Source: Kribbella soli (GTDB taxonomy: Bacteria; Actinomycetota; Actinomycetes; Propionibacteriales; Kribbellaceae). From it: 64,000 nucleotides of DNA. Positions 1 to 9,606 of the stretch are shown here, in pieces. The DNA lies in assembly GCF_004331345.1 (NCBI RefSeq), contig NZ_SJJZ01000006.1:310001-374000 (forward strand), in the 5' to 3' direction. Positions within the stretch are counted from its first letter, which is position 1. Every line of letters starts with the position of its first letter. The notes beneath the pieces were generated by a model. It worked only from the letters and a program-made list of their open reading frames with translations, was not told where the DNA came from and ran no database searches. The position numbers and the translations under genes are program-made.

Positions 1-2
1 GC

Positions 3-857
3 GGCGACTACTGGGTCGGACTGCGCAAGCTCACCGACGGCGGCGACCAGAGCGACTTCATCATGGACAACTTCGCCGTGACGGATCTCGGTACGACGTC
101 GCAGCCGGCGGACTGCACCTCGGTCGCGGTGTCGGGCCTGAACGGGCTTGTCTCCGGTGAAGCGAACACCGTCACCACCACGTTCACCAACAACGATGTG
201 GTGGCCGCCAGCAACATCACGTTGGGCCTGACCGCACCGGACGGCTGGACCGTCACGGCGACCACGCCGGCGACCCACGCGACCGTTGCCGCAGGCACCA
301 GTGTGACGACCACGTGGGACGTGACTCCCCCGGCCGGTACGCCGGAGGGCAAGTACCCGCTGACTGCGACGGGTGGTCAGGCAACGATCAGCGCGGAGGC
401 GACTGTGCTGCCGCCGGGGATCGTTCCGCAGTCCCGGATCAAGGTGGCCGACGTGAGCAGTGAGGACGTCGCCACGGGTGGTGCCGCGACCTCGGCGCTG
501 GACGGAAACCCCAGCACCCTTTGGCATTCCGCCTGGTCCGAGGTCAGCACGCCGGCCGGGTACCCGCACTACATGACGCTCGATCTCGGGTCGACGTACC
601 AGGTGAACGGGTTCGGCTACCTGCCGCGGCAGAGTGGCACGAACGGGATGTTCAAGGGGTACGAGATCTATGTCAGCGCGGCCGGTCAGGACTGGGGCAC
701 GCCGGTTGCGACCGGGCAGTTCCCGAACTCCACCGCCGTACAGCGAGTCGACTTCACCGCGAAGCCCGGCCGGTACGTGAAGTTCGTCGGCACCAGCTCG
801 CTCAACGGCGCGGTCTTCGGATCAGCCGCCGAGTTCAACGTATACGGAACGCACTAG
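3..857 (+). CDS. C-terminal part of secreted glycan-active protein (NEW3 + F5/8 type C)
   Basis: The frame is open from the left edge, so the N-terminus and any catalytic domain lie outside the window. The visible 284 residues start with the end of a beta-sandwich module (GDYWVGLRKL). A NEW3-like all-beta module follows at about 35-135 (VSGEANTVTTTFTNNDV, then a WDVTPPAGTPEGKYPL strand pair). A discoidin/F5-8 type C carbohydrate-binding domain occupies about 140-284 (ALDGNPSTLWHS, MTLDLGSTYQVNGFGYLPRQ, ending in AEFNVYG). Such tails are common on secreted actinobacterial glycosidases. The enzyme family cannot be named from this fragment. The stop is followed within 10 nt by a strong hairpin. 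Confidence 0.85.
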   Translation, partial: GDYWVGLRKLTDGGDQSDFIMDNFAVTDLGTTSQPADCTSVAVSGLNGLVSGEANTVTTTFTNNDVVAASNITLGLTAPDGWTVTATTPATHATVAAGTSVTTTWDVTPPAGTPEGKYPLTATGGQATISAEATVLPPGIVPQSRIKVADVSSEDVATGGAATSALDGNPSTLWHSAWSEVSTPAGYPHYMTLDLGSTYQVNGFGYLPRQSGTNGMFKGYEIYVSAAGQDWGTPVATGQFPNSTAVQRVDFTAKPGRYVKFVGTSSLNGAVFGSAAEFNVYGTH

Positions 858-864
858 GCAACAG

Positions 865-896
865 AAAGCGGCGCCACTAGGGAGTGGCGCCGCTTT
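865..896. terminator. Bidirectional hairpin terminator
   Basis: A perfect 14-bp inverted repeat (aaagcggcgccact, loop aggg, agtggcgccgcttt) lies between two convergent genes. The A-run on one arm and T-run on the other give a U-tract in both directions, so it probably ends both transcripts. Confidence 0.9.
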
Positions 897-904
897 CGCC
901 TGTA

Positions 905-1318
905 TTACTTGGTGATGGTCACCGAGATCGGCGCGGACGCTGTGTTCGCTGCGACGACGCGGAACTTGTTCACGCCGACCCGGCCGCTCTGCACCCACAC
1001 CGAGTAGGTCGCCCGGCTGGTCACCTTGGTGGTGGCCGGGAAGTTAACCCACTTGCCGTTCTGCAGCCGCTGCACCTGGACGACGGTGTTCTTCGCGATG
1101 CCGGACGTCTTGCCGGTGAACGAGACCTTCGTCCACGCCTTCGCGGTGGCCTTGTCCGACTTGATCGTGATCGACTTCGCCGCGGCCGGGGTGCTCACCG
1201 CACTCTGCTGAGTGGTGGCGGCGTTGGCCTGCAGGGCGCCGGCGACACCGAGACCGGCGGCGGCGAGCGCGACACCGGCGAAGGCGGCAGCGGTACGACG
1301 AACGAACTGAGTACGCAT
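905..1318 (-). CDS. Small secreted protein, Ig-like fold, unknown function
   Basis: 137 aa. A signal peptide is clear: RR near the N-terminus, a hydrophobic Ala/Gly/Leu core, and a probable cleavage after LQANA at about residue 33. The mature part is a single beta-rich domain (SITIKSDKATAKAWTKVSF, VQVQRLQNGKWVNFPATTKV, YSVWVQSGRVGVNKFRVVAA), a pattern seen in small actinobacterial Ig-like or bacterial SH3-like secreted proteins. There are no cysteines in the mature part. It is convergent with the upstream glycan-active gene and shares its terminator. The kinase gene upstream ends 70 nt before this start. No enzymatic motif is visible. Confidence 0.75.
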   Translation of the reverse strand: MRTQFVRRTAAAFAGVALAAAGLGVAGALQANAATTQQSAVSTPAAAKSITIKSDKATAKAWTKVSFTGKTSGIAKNTVVQVQRLQNGKWVNFPATTKVTSRATYSVWVQSGRVGVNKFRVVAANTASAPISVTITK

Positions 1319-1388
1319 GATGACTGGTTTCCCCTCGTTTTGTTGGTGTTACGGAGAGGAAGACGCGGCGGTCGACGGAAAGGTTGTG

Positions 1389-2633
1389 TTACAACACCGT
1401 CTCAGGTCCGGGTGGCAACACCAGCCGGGCCAGCGCGCCGCCGCCAGGTGCTTCGCCGAACGTCAGCTCTGCGCCGAGAACCTTGGCGTGACCAACCGCG
1501 ATGGTCAGGCCGAGGCCGTGCCCGGCGCCGCGTTCGGCCATCCCGGACCGGAAGCGGCGCGGGCCCTCGGCAATCAGTTCCTCGGGATATCCGTTGCCGT
1601 GGTCAACGACCTCGACGGTGCGGCCGCTGACCGTGACCTCGACCGGCGGCTTGCCGTGCCGCAGCCCGTTGACGATCAGGTTCGCCAGGATCCGCTCGAT
1701 CCGCCGCGAATCGGTCGACACCGTCTCGTCCGGCCCGGTCTGGTGCACGATCACACTGTCCGGCGCGAGCGACTGCTGCATCCGCAACCGCCCGACCGCC
1801 GACCCAACGAACGCGCCGAGCCCGACCAGCTCCAGATCGGCCTGCTCGACGCCCGAGTCGAACCGGGCGATCTCCAGGAGATCCTCGACCAGCCGCCGCA
1901 GCACCTTCGCCCGATCGCGCACCAGTTCGCTGGGACGGCCGGGCGGCAGTAGTTCGGCGGCGGTGGTCAGCCCGGTCACCGGCGTACGCAGATCGTGGGC
2001 AACGTCCGCCGTGAAGCGGCGCTCTGCCTCGAGCTGACCGCGCAGCGAGCTGGCCATCGTGTCGAGGGCGGTCGCCAGCGACTGCACCTCGTCCTTGCCC
2101 TTGCCAACGGCCTCGGCCGCGGACGCGTCCAGGTCGCCCGCCGCGATCCGCCGGGCCGTGCCCGCGACCGCGACAATCCGTTTGGACAGGCTGCCGGCCA
2201 GGATGACGCTGACCAGGGCGACCAGCGCGACCGTGCCGATCCCGCCGAGGATCAGGGCCTGCTGCAAGGCCTTCATCGAGTCGTCGGTGCTCTCGTAGTC
2301 CTGCTCGATCGAGAGCACCTTCCCGTCCTTGACCGCGACCGCCGCCCACATCTTCGCGTGCGGCGACCCGGTCTTGAACGTGGCCCGCTTGCCTTCGAGC
2401 ACGGCGGACCGCAACTGCGGCGGCAGCTCCGGATCGTCGACCTTCGCTCCGAACACCGGTACGTCGTTGGTGTCGTAGCTCTGCGCCGCAAGCTGGATCC
2501 GCTCGTCCGCGAAGCTGCGCGTCCGGTCCAGCCGGGCCGACTGGGCCTGGGTGTAGACCGCGACGCACAGCACGAGGATCGCGAGCGCGGAGACCAGCAG
2601 GAAGATGAGACCGAGCTTGCCGCGCAGTCCCAT
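1389..2633 (-). CDS. Sensor histidine kinase (CseC-like)
   Basis: 414 aa membrane kinase. TM1 is at about 8-29, an extracytoplasmic loop at 30-123, TM2 at about 126-147, and a HAMP linker follows (RRIAAGDLDA). The HisKA motif is FTADVAHDLRTPVTG with His213 as phospho-acceptor. The HATPase_c domain carries NLIVNGLRHG (N box), VVDHGNGYP and GAGHGLGL. It starts 3 nt after the response regulator ends, so the two are co-transcribed. The gene order lipoprotein, regulator, kinase matches the Streptomyces cseA-cseB-cseC block, which senses envelope stress. That assignment is inference from order and sequence feel. No sigma factor gene sits directly next to it here. Confidence 0.9.
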   Translation of the reverse strand: MGLRGKLGLIFLLVSALAILVLCVAVYTQAQSARLDRTRSFADERIQLAAQSYDTNDVPVFGAKVDDPELPPQLRSAVLEGKRATFKTGSPHAKMWAAVAVKDGKVLSIEQDYESTDDSMKALQQALILGGIGTVALVALVSVILAGSLSKRIVAVAGTARRIAAGDLDASAAEAVGKGKDEVQSLATALDTMASSLRGQLEAERRFTADVAHDLRTPVTGLTTAAELLPPGRPSELVRDRAKVLRRLVEDLLEIARFDSGVEQADLELVGLGAFVGSAVGRLRMQQSLAPDSVIVHQTGPDETVSTDSRRIERILANLIVNGLRHGKPPVEVTVSGRTVEVVDHGNGYPEELIAEGPRRFRSGMAERGAGHGLGLTIAVGHAKVLGAELTFGEAPGGGALARLVLPPGPETVL

Positions 2634-2636
2634 CCG

Positions 2637-3335
2637 CTATGCCCTGAGTTTGTACCCGAAGCCGCGGACGGTTTCGATGCGGTCGGCACCGATCTTGGTC
2701 CGCAGCCGCTGCAGGTGGACGTCGACCAGCCGGCCGTCGCCACCCCACTCGTAGTCCCAGACCCGTTGCAGCAAGGTCGAGCGGCTCAGCACCACACCGG
2801 GGTTGTTCGCGAACTCGATCAGGAGCTTGAGCTCGGTCGGCGTCAGCTGGACGGTCTGTCCACTGCGTCGTACCTCCAGCGCCTCCCGGTCCAGCTCGAG
2901 GTCGCCGAACGACTCCACACCGGAACCGGCCGCCGGTGCCGGACGCTCCGGATCGGAGACCGCGCGCCGCATCACCGCCCGCAGCCGTGCCACCAGCACC
3001 TGGGTGTCGAACGGTTTGGTCACGTAGTCGTCGGCGCCTGCTTCGAGACCGAGTACGACGTCGAGCGCGTCTCCGCGCGCGGACACCATCACGATCGGGA
3101 CCGTGCTGGTCTCGCGGATCCGTCGGCACACCGAGATTCCGTCCAGCCCGGGCAGCATGATGTCGAGCATCACGACGTCCGGGTGGATCTTCTCGAAGCG
3201 CTCGATCGCTTCCAGGCCGTCCTCGGCCGTGGTCACGTCGTAGCCGTGCCGCTCGAGGGTCAACTGGGTTGCCTCACGGATCACCGCGTCGTCCTCAACC
3301 ATGAGAATGCGCGCTGCCGGTTCTTCCGGTACCAC
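2637..3335 (-). CDS. OmpR-family response regulator (CseB-like)
   Basis: 232 aa from a GTG start at 3335. An ATG-initiated longer frame from 3395 would overlap the lipoprotein gene. GTG is preferred because AGGGAGA precedes it at 9 nt and it lies 14 nt after the lipoprotein stop. The receiver domain shows the acidic pocket (MVEDD), phospho-acceptor Asp58 (VVMLDIMLPGLDG), the Thr/Ser switch (VPIVMVSARGD) and Lys in YVTKPFD. The C-terminal winged helix has LTPTELKLLIEFANNPG and the wing RTKIGADRIETVRGFGYKL. It is the partner of the kinase immediately downstream. REATQLTLERHG resembles CseB as I remember it. Confidence 0.92.
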   Translation of the reverse strand: MVPEEPAARILMVEDDAVIREATQLTLERHGYDVTTAEDGLEAIERFEKIHPDVVMLDIMLPGLDGISVCRRIRETSTVPIVMVSARGDALDVVLGLEAGADDYVTKPFDTQVLVARLRAVMRRAVSDPERPAPAAGSGVESFGDLELDREALEVRRSGQTVQLTPTELKLLIEFANNPGVVLSRSTLLQRVWDYEWGGDGRLVDVHLQRLRTKIGADRIETVRGFGYKLRA

Positions 3336-3349
3336 GAACTTGGGTCTCC

Positions 3350-3949
3350 CTACTGGTCCGTCGAGCTCACCTTGATCATCTGCCGACCGTTCCAACGGTA
3401 GACCTCGACCCGTCGGCCGGACGGGCAGCAGACCGGGTCGTCGATCCCGAAGATCTTCGACTCGACCACCAGGTCACCTTGCGGGCTGGCGTTCACGGTC
3501 GGTTGCTCGACATCCAGGTTCCAGATCGGTCGCGGGCCGGTCGGCTCGACGGCGATCAGGAAGATACCGAAGACGAACTTCTCCAGAGTATGGATCAGGA
3601 CGATCTGCTGAGGTGTACCGCTGTGCAATACATCAACGGTCTTACCCCTGCTGAGGCAACGCGAAATCACGGTGCAATTCGAAAGGACTGTCCGCGAGTA
3701 GCCGGACAGGTGCCGATCGGCGAGCAGCCGGGCCCGGACTTTGTACAGGTCGACGGCCACCTGCGGGGTGCGCTCGGCGTGCGGAGAGGGGTTGCCGGTA
3801 CCGAACGCGACCGACGGTGTCGGGGTCGTCGGAGGGGGTGACTCGGGGCCCTCGACGCGCAGTCCCCCGCCGTTCCCGCAGGCGGCGAGCGTGATCGTTG
3901 CGACCACCGCGGCGACGGCAGGCAGCACGGTACGGCGCCACAGACCCAT
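3350..3949 (-). CDS. Lipoprotein, CseA-like
   Basis: 199 aa. The start at 3949 is chosen because GGAGG lies 6-7 nt upstream and because it gives a classical lipoprotein signal: MGLWRR, hydrophobic stretch, lipobox TLAAC with Cys at about 25. An ATG at 3970 is the alternative. A Pro/Thr-rich linker follows the cysteine, then a globular domain with a paired cysteine motif (DPVCCPSGRRVEVYRW) and CTVISRC. It is first in the lipoprotein-regulator-kinase operon. In Streptomyces CseA is a negative modulator of the SigE/CseBC envelope-stress response; an equivalent role here is inference. Confidence 0.82.
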   Translation of the reverse strand: MGLWRRTVLPAVAAVVATITLAACGNGGGLRVEGPESPPPTTPTPSVAFGTGNPSPHAERTPQVAVDLYKVRARLLADRHLSGYSRTVLSNCTVISRCLSRGKTVDVLHSGTPQQIVLIHTLEKFVFGIFLIAVEPTGPRPIWNLDVEQPTVNASPQGDLVVESKIFGIDDPVCCPSGRRVEVYRWNGRQMIKVSSTDQ

Positions 3950-4099
3950 CGGGCGCCTCCTACCCTGCATCAAGTCCCCCCGCGAATTCGTACACGTCCT
4001 CACTTCCCATGGTGTCGGCCGGACGTCACATTCGACGGGCGTGGACGTCGAGTGGCCTCGACAGTTCTATTGCGGTTCCGTCACGGCGTGGTCAGTGGG

Positions 4100-5476
4100 T
4101 CACCCGGCGACGACCTTTCCCGGGTTCAGCAGGTTCTTCGGGTCCAGCGCGGTCTTGATCGCCCGGTGCACGTCGAGCGCGACCGGCCCGATCTCCTCCG
4201 CCAGCCAGGTGCGCTTCAGCACCCCGACCCCGTGCTCGCCGGTGATGGTGCCGCCGAGCTCCAGCCCGATCTCCATCACCCGGTCGAACGCGACCTGGGC
4301 CCGCTCGGCCTGCGCCGGATCGGTCTGGTCGAAGACGACCGTCGGGTGCATGTTGCCGTCGCCGGCGTGCCCGAGGACACCGATCGTGATGTCCAGCTCG
4401 GCCGACAGCGCCTCGATCCGGCCGATGAACTCGGCCAGCCGCGAGCGCGGTACGGCGACGTCGTCGATCATCGTCGTACCGAGTTCCTCCAGCGCGGTCA
4501 GCGCGGCCCGGCGGCCCTCGAGCAGCAACTCGCCCTCGGCGTCGTCCTCGGCCTCGATGCACTCGAGCGCGCCGTGGTCACGGCACAGCTTGGCCACCGC
4601 GGCGACATCGGCGGCGCCCGCCTCGCCGCCCGCGTCGGACTGGGCGATCAGCATCGCGGCGGCCTCGTCGGGCAGGTCCATCCGCTTGTACTTGTTGACC
4701 GCACGGATCGTGGTCCGGTCCATGATCTCCAGCAGGCTGAGCGAGACGCCGCTGCGGATGATCTCCAGGATCGCGTTCCCGGCCTCGACGCCGGAGCCGA
4801 ACAGTGCGGCCATCGTCTTCGGCTTCGCGGCGGCCGGGCGCAGCGCCAAGGTCGCCTCGGTGATGATGCCGAGCGTGCCTTCGCTGCCGACGATCAGCTT
4901 CGCGAGGTCGTACCCGGCGACGCCCTTCACGGTCTTCCGCCCGGTCCGCAGGATCCGGCCGTCGGCGAGCACGACCTCCAGGCCGAGCACGTAGTCCGTG
5001 GTCACGCCGTACTTCACGCAGCACAGGCCGCCCGAGTTCGTGGACAGGTTGCCGCCGATCGAGCAGAACTCCCAGCTGGACGGGTCCGGCGGGTAGAACA
5101 ACCCGTGCTCCGCGACCGCGCGGGACAGGACCGCGTTGTAGACCCCTGGCTGAGTAACGACGTACCGGTCGATCGGCTCGATCGCCAGGATCTGGTCCAT
5201 CTTCTCCAGCGAGATGACGATGCAACCGTCGAGAGCGTTGGCGGCGCCGGACAGGCCGGACCGCGCGCCCTGCGGCACGATCGGTACGCCGGCCTCGGCC
5301 GCGACCCGCACCGCTGCCTGCACGTGCGCGGTCTCCCGGGCCAGCACGACGGCGAGCGGAACTCCGGCCGGGCAGAACATCGCCCGGTCGTACCGGTAGC
5401 TCTCCATCCGGTCCGGATCGGTCACCAGCGCCTCGGGCGGCAGCACCTGACGCAGCTGCTCGACAACCTCACTCAT
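4100..5476 (-). CDS. FAD-linked oxidase, GlcD/D-lactate dehydrogenase type
   Basis: 458 aa, the usual length for GlcD-type 2-hydroxyacid dehydrogenases. The N-terminal PCMH FAD domain (about 40-215) contains IVPQGARSGLSGAANALDG, the pyrophosphate-binding loop, and SSWEFCSIGGNLSTNSGG. The C-terminal FAD-oxidase cap carries the metal/substrate signature GHAGDGNMHP and ends with TGEHGVGVLKR and LLNPGKVV. It probably oxidises glycolate, D-lactate or a related 2-hydroxy acid and passes electrons to an unknown acceptor. No GlcE/GlcF partner is adjacent. It has its own upstream region. Confidence 0.9.
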   Translation of the reverse strand: MSEVVEQLRQVLPPEALVTDPDRMESYRYDRAMFCPAGVPLAVVLARETAHVQAAVRVAAEAGVPIVPQGARSGLSGAANALDGCIVISLEKMDQILAIEPIDRYVVTQPGVYNAVLSRAVAEHGLFYPPDPSSWEFCSIGGNLSTNSGGLCCVKYGVTTDYVLGLEVVLADGRILRTGRKTVKGVAGYDLAKLIVGSEGTLGIITEATLALRPAAAKPKTMAALFGSGVEAGNAILEIIRSGVSLSLLEIMDRTTIRAVNKYKRMDLPDEAAAMLIAQSDAGGEAGAADVAAVAKLCRDHGALECIEAEDDAEGELLLEGRRAALTALEELGTTMIDDVAVPRSRLAEFIGRIEALSAELDITIGVLGHAGDGNMHPTVVFDQTDPAQAERAQVAFDRVMEIGLELGGTITGEHGVGVLKRTWLAEEIGPVALDVHRAIKTALDPKNLLNPGKVVAG

Positions 5477-5527
5477 AGGTCGAGCCTAGTTAATACTCCG
5501 CGGTACTGCCCGCCCTGCCCGCTGGTT

Positions 5528-6001
5528 TCAGCGGGTGCGCTTGGTGACGTTCTCCGAGATCTCCTCGTAGCCGCCGCCGTAGTTGTGGTACTCGCGGCCG
5601 ATCGCCGCGAAGGTGATGCTGCCGGCGGTCGCCTTCACCTTCGGTGTCCGGCAGGTGCGCTGGCCCTGGATCACCGAGCCGTTGCCGCCGCTGCTGTCGC
5701 AGCTGAGCACCCGGCCGTTGTTGCCGCCGCCGTACTGCACCAGGAAGGCGTTGGCCTTCGCGTTGGCCACCAGCGGCGACGCCATGGTGATCTCGGCCCA
5801 GTACTGATAGCAGCTGTCCCGGACGAGCCGGACCGTTCCCCAGCTGGGCGGCTGATGGTTACGCAGCATCGGCGCCGATGCGATGGACCTCGCGCCCGAG
5901 CAACTGGCGGCCGTGGCCGCCTCTGCCGGTAGAGCGGACAACGCGATCGCGCCCACGCCGGCCAGGCCGGCGGTGCTGAGCAGAATGCTCAGTGTCTTCA
6001 T
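5528..6001 (-). CDS. Small secreted protein, DUF2690-like
   Basis: 157 aa from an ATG at 6001 preceded by AGGAAGGG; an open frame continues further upstream without a better start. A signal peptide (MKTLSILLSTAGLAGVGAIA, cleavage near AEAATA) precedes a single domain with three or more cysteines and a line DSCYQYWAEI that recalls DUF2690 secreted proteins. Three Cys-containing strands (CSGARS, LSCDSSGG, RTCRTPK) may form disulfides. Function is unknown. It stands alone between the FAD oxidase and hpd, all on the same strand. Confidence 0.7.
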   Translation of the reverse strand: MKTLSILLSTAGLAGVGAIALSALPAEAATAASCSGARSIASAPMLRNHQPPSWGTVRLVRDSCYQYWAEITMASPLVANAKANAFLVQYGGGNNGRVLSCDSSGGNGSVIQGQRTCRTPKVKATAGSITFAAIGREYHNYGGGYEEISENVTKRTR

Positions 6002-6185
6002 GACGAAACCCTTCCTGAGTGCACGCCCCGACGCCCACTCAGGAAGGCACACTACGCGAACGGAGCCTGCCCGGACAGTCATTCCGGTAATCGGACGGCG
6101 ACACGCCGTGTGCAGTTGCTACCGGCAAGGTTCTGGGCCTCGGTTACCCGTTTAACCGGGTCCTAGAGGACGCTCAGACACCCTC

Positions 6186-7520
<1,335 letters not shown>

Positions 7521-7536
7521 TCGCGGGAGGTTGGCC

Positions 7537-8025
7537 ATGACGGTCGATGCGCTGGACGCCCGGATCCTGGGGTTGTTCGCGGCCGAGCCACGGGTCGGCG
7601 TACTGGAGGCGTCACGCCGGCTCGGGGTCGCGCGCGGGACCGTGCAGGCACGGCTGGACCGGCTGCAGCGCGACGGCGTGGTGCGGGGGTGGGGGCCGGA
7701 CATCGACACGAGCGCGATCGGCTACCCGGTGACGGCGTTCGCGACGCTGCAGATCGAGCAGGGCTCGGGTCACACCACGGTCGCCGAGGCGCTCGCCCGC
7801 ATCCCCGAGGTCCTCGAGGTACACACCATCACCGGCGCCGAGGACCTGTGGTGCCGCATCGTCGCCCGCTCGAACGCCGACCTCCAACGCGTGATCGACC
7901 AGGTAGTCATCGTCCGAGGCATCCAGCGCGCCTCCACCGTGATCGCACTGGCCGAGCAGATCCCCCACCGAGTCCTCCCCCTGGTCGAAGCAGCCACCGC
8001 CACCAAACCTCATTTGCCTGGCTGA
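7537..8025 (+). CDS. Lrp/AsnC-family transcriptional regulator
   Basis: 162 aa. The ATG at 7537 follows GGGAGG at 6 nt; an upstream in-frame start would read through the palindrome. An N-terminal winged HTH (LDARILGLFAAEPRVGVLEA, RGTVQARLDRLQRDGVV) is followed by the AsnC ligand-binding (RAM) domain at about 65-145 (TAFATLQIEQG, VLEVHTITGAEDLWCRIVA). It is divergent from hpd, so it probably senses tyrosine or a related amino acid and controls hpd. Confidence 0.92.
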   Translation: MTVDALDARILGLFAAEPRVGVLEASRRLGVARGTVQARLDRLQRDGVVRGWGPDIDTSAIGYPVTAFATLQIEQGSGHTTVAEALARIPEVLEVHTITGAEDLWCRIVARSNADLQRVIDQVVIVRGIQRASTVIALAEQIPHRVLPLVEAATATKPHLPG

Positions 8026-8119
8026 CCCAGCAAATGGGGGGTTCATGACCCTCAACCAGGGTCATGAACCCCCGATTTCGCTGGTGAGCCAGGCAAATTG
8101 CTGGGTCTGCCAGGCAAAT
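8012..8119. repeat. Nested inverted-repeat element between convergent genes
   Basis: Between the lrp-type and iclR-type stops lies a compound palindrome. A 16-bp perfect stem (8037-8052 with 8058-8073, core ttcatgaccct, loop caacc) is flanked by longer-range arms: atttgcctggc at 8012-8022 pairs with gccaggcaaat at 8088-8098, and gacccagcaa at 8024-8033 pairs with ttgctgggtc at 8098-8107. gccaggcaaat then occurs again directly. The central stem can serve as a terminator for both genes. Confidence 0.8.
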
Positions 8120-8156
8120 GGGGTGAGGGGCGGCCGGGGTGATGGGGGTGGGCGGG

Positions 8157-8801
8157 TCAGGCGAGGCGTTTGGCGACCTCGACTGCGGCGCGGGCCACGC
8201 GGGGGCCGACGAAGTCGCGGTCGAGTTTGCCGAGGACGACCACGCCGATGGAGGCCTCGACGCCTGGGACACCCAGGACCGGGGAGGACACGCCTTGGGC
8301 GCCGGCCTGGAGTTCGCCGGAGGTGACGACAAAGGGACGGCCGGCGGGGTCTGGTTTGCGGCGGCCGGCCAGGATCGCCTTGCCGGCCGCGCCCTGGTCG
8401 AGCGAGTGCCGGGAACCCATCCGGTAGGAGACGTGGTAGTCGGTCCAGCTCGGCTCGACGACCGCGATCGCGAGCGCCTCCTCACCGTCCGCGACGGTGA
8501 GGTGCGCGGTGGCGCCGGTGTCCTCGGCGAGCGAGCGCAGGACCGGGAGCGCGGCGTCACGCAGAGTCGGCTGCACTCGCCGGCTGTAGTGCAGTACGGC
8601 GAGACCGAGCCGGGCGCGACCCTCGCTGTCGCGGCGTACCAGCCGGTGCAGTTCGAGCGTGTTCACCAGGCGGTACACGACGGTGCGGCTGACGCCGAGC
8701 GCCGCGGCCAGCTCGGTGATGGACAGCCCGTCAGGGGCGTCCGCCAGCAACTCGAGGACGGTCAGCCCCCGGTCGAGCGTCTGCGAGGTTTCGGCGGGCA
8801 C
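8157..8801 (-). CDS. IclR-family transcriptional regulator
   Basis: 214 aa. An N-terminal winged HTH (about 8-65: RGLTVLELLADAPDGLSITE, ALGVSRTVVYRLVNTLE) is followed by the IclR effector-binding domain (VLRSLAEDTGATAHLTVADG, HSLDQGAAGKAIL, GVASIGVVV-type strands). It is slightly shorter than the typical 250 aa. Its target is not obvious: the neighbours are a membrane protein divergent to it and the Lrp-type regulator convergent with it. Confidence 0.9.
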   Translation of the reverse strand: MPAETSQTLDRGLTVLELLADAPDGLSITELAAALGVSRTVVYRLVNTLELHRLVRRDSEGRARLGLAVLHYSRRVQPTLRDAALPVLRSLAEDTGATAHLTVADGEEALAIAVVEPSWTDYHVSYRMGSRHSLDQGAAGKAILAGRRKPDPAGRPFVVTSGELQAGAQGVSSPVLGVPGVEASIGVVVLGKLDRDFVGPRVARAAVEVAKRLA

Positions 8802-8823
8802 CTAGCAAGAGTATCCGTTATTC

Positions 8824-9606
8824 GTGCGCGGCCCGATGGCCCCGTATCTTGCTGCCGTGCGAAATTACTGGTCGCTGCTTCCAGCCATTGCCGTGATCGT
8901 CGGTCTGATCCTGGTCTATGCCGTTCCGACCATCATCAATCCGCAATGGACGAGCTCGATCACGGCGATGTTCCGCACCACCTCGGTGCCGGCCGACGCC
9001 ACCCCCGAGGAGGCCCGCCGGGCGGCCGGAATCCTCGGCCCGGCGCAGCTCAAGTCCCGCCGGATGCTGGCGATCGCGATGGTCGTCGGCGCGGTCGCGC
9101 TGATCGGCTTCAACATCTCGTTGAACCGTGAGGCGGTCGGCTGCTACAAGGCCGCCCGCGCGTTCGGGGCGATCGACGGCCCGGACACCAAGGACCCGTG
9201 CATCGAGATGATCTACGGCACGTTCATCGGCGACGGCTCGCGCGCGCCCGACGAGAAGAGCCCGCAGCCGGTGAAGTACTACCAGCGGGTGGACGGGAAG
9301 AAGCCGAAGTACCTCAAGTGGATCCAGAACGCCCCCAAGTACGACGAGGCGGACCTGCTGTTCGGCACCGTCGGCAAGTGCGCGTCGGACCTCAGCGTCC
9401 AGCAACTCGAGGACAAGATCATGGTGGTCGTCGACACCGACGCGCCCTGTCCGGAGGACAGCAACATGTCTGTCACCCCGATCAAGCTGAAGGAGCCGCT
9501 CGGCGACCGCAAGATCGTGACCATCGACGACGAGCCGGTGAGCGAGATCAACCCGGACATGGACTCCTGGTTCACCGTCCTGAAGAAGCTCGCGACCGGC
9601 GGCTGA
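8824..9606 (+). CDS. Two-TM membrane protein of unknown function
   Basis: Up to 260 aa. The start is uncertain: GTG 8824 opens the frame, ATG 8836 and GTG 8857 are alternatives, and none has a clear Shine-Dalgarno. One TM segment is at about 18-37 (LLPAIAVIVGLILVYAVP) and a second at about 81-98 (MLAIAMVVGAVALIGFNI). The rest is a polar extracytoplasmic domain with four cysteines (GCYKAARAF, DPCIEMIYG, GKCASDL, APCPEDS), probably two disulfides. I do not recognise a family. Its stop abuts the convergent MFS gene with no gap. Confidence 0.75.
   Translation: MRGPMAPYLAAVRNYWSLLPAIAVIVGLILVYAVPTIINPQWTSSITAMFRTTSVPADATPEEARRAAGILGPAQLKSRRMLAIAMVVGAVALIGFNISLNREAVGCYKAARAFGAIDGPDTKDPCIEMIYGTFIGDGSRAPDEKSPQPVKYYQRVDGKKPKYLKWIQNAPKYDEADLLFGTVGKCASDLSVQQLEDKIMVVVDTDAPCPEDSNMSVTPIKLKEPLGDRKIVTIDDEPVSEINPDMDSWFTVLKKLATGG

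Noticed and set aside
1603-3129. A 508-codon open frame antisense to the kinase/regulator genes
   Set aside because: Its product is arginine/glycine/alanine-rich low-complexity sequence typical of a shifted frame in GC-rich DNA, while the overlapping kinase and regulator have full motifs.
6140-6170. Terminator between the small secreted gene and hpd (ggttacccg...ccgggtcc)
   Set aside because: Only a 5-bp stem with weak T-tract; not strong enough to report.
8824-8860. Signal-peptide reading of the two-TM protein
   Set aside because: The first hydrophobic segment lacks a cleavage site and is followed by a second TM, so a membrane anchor is more likely.
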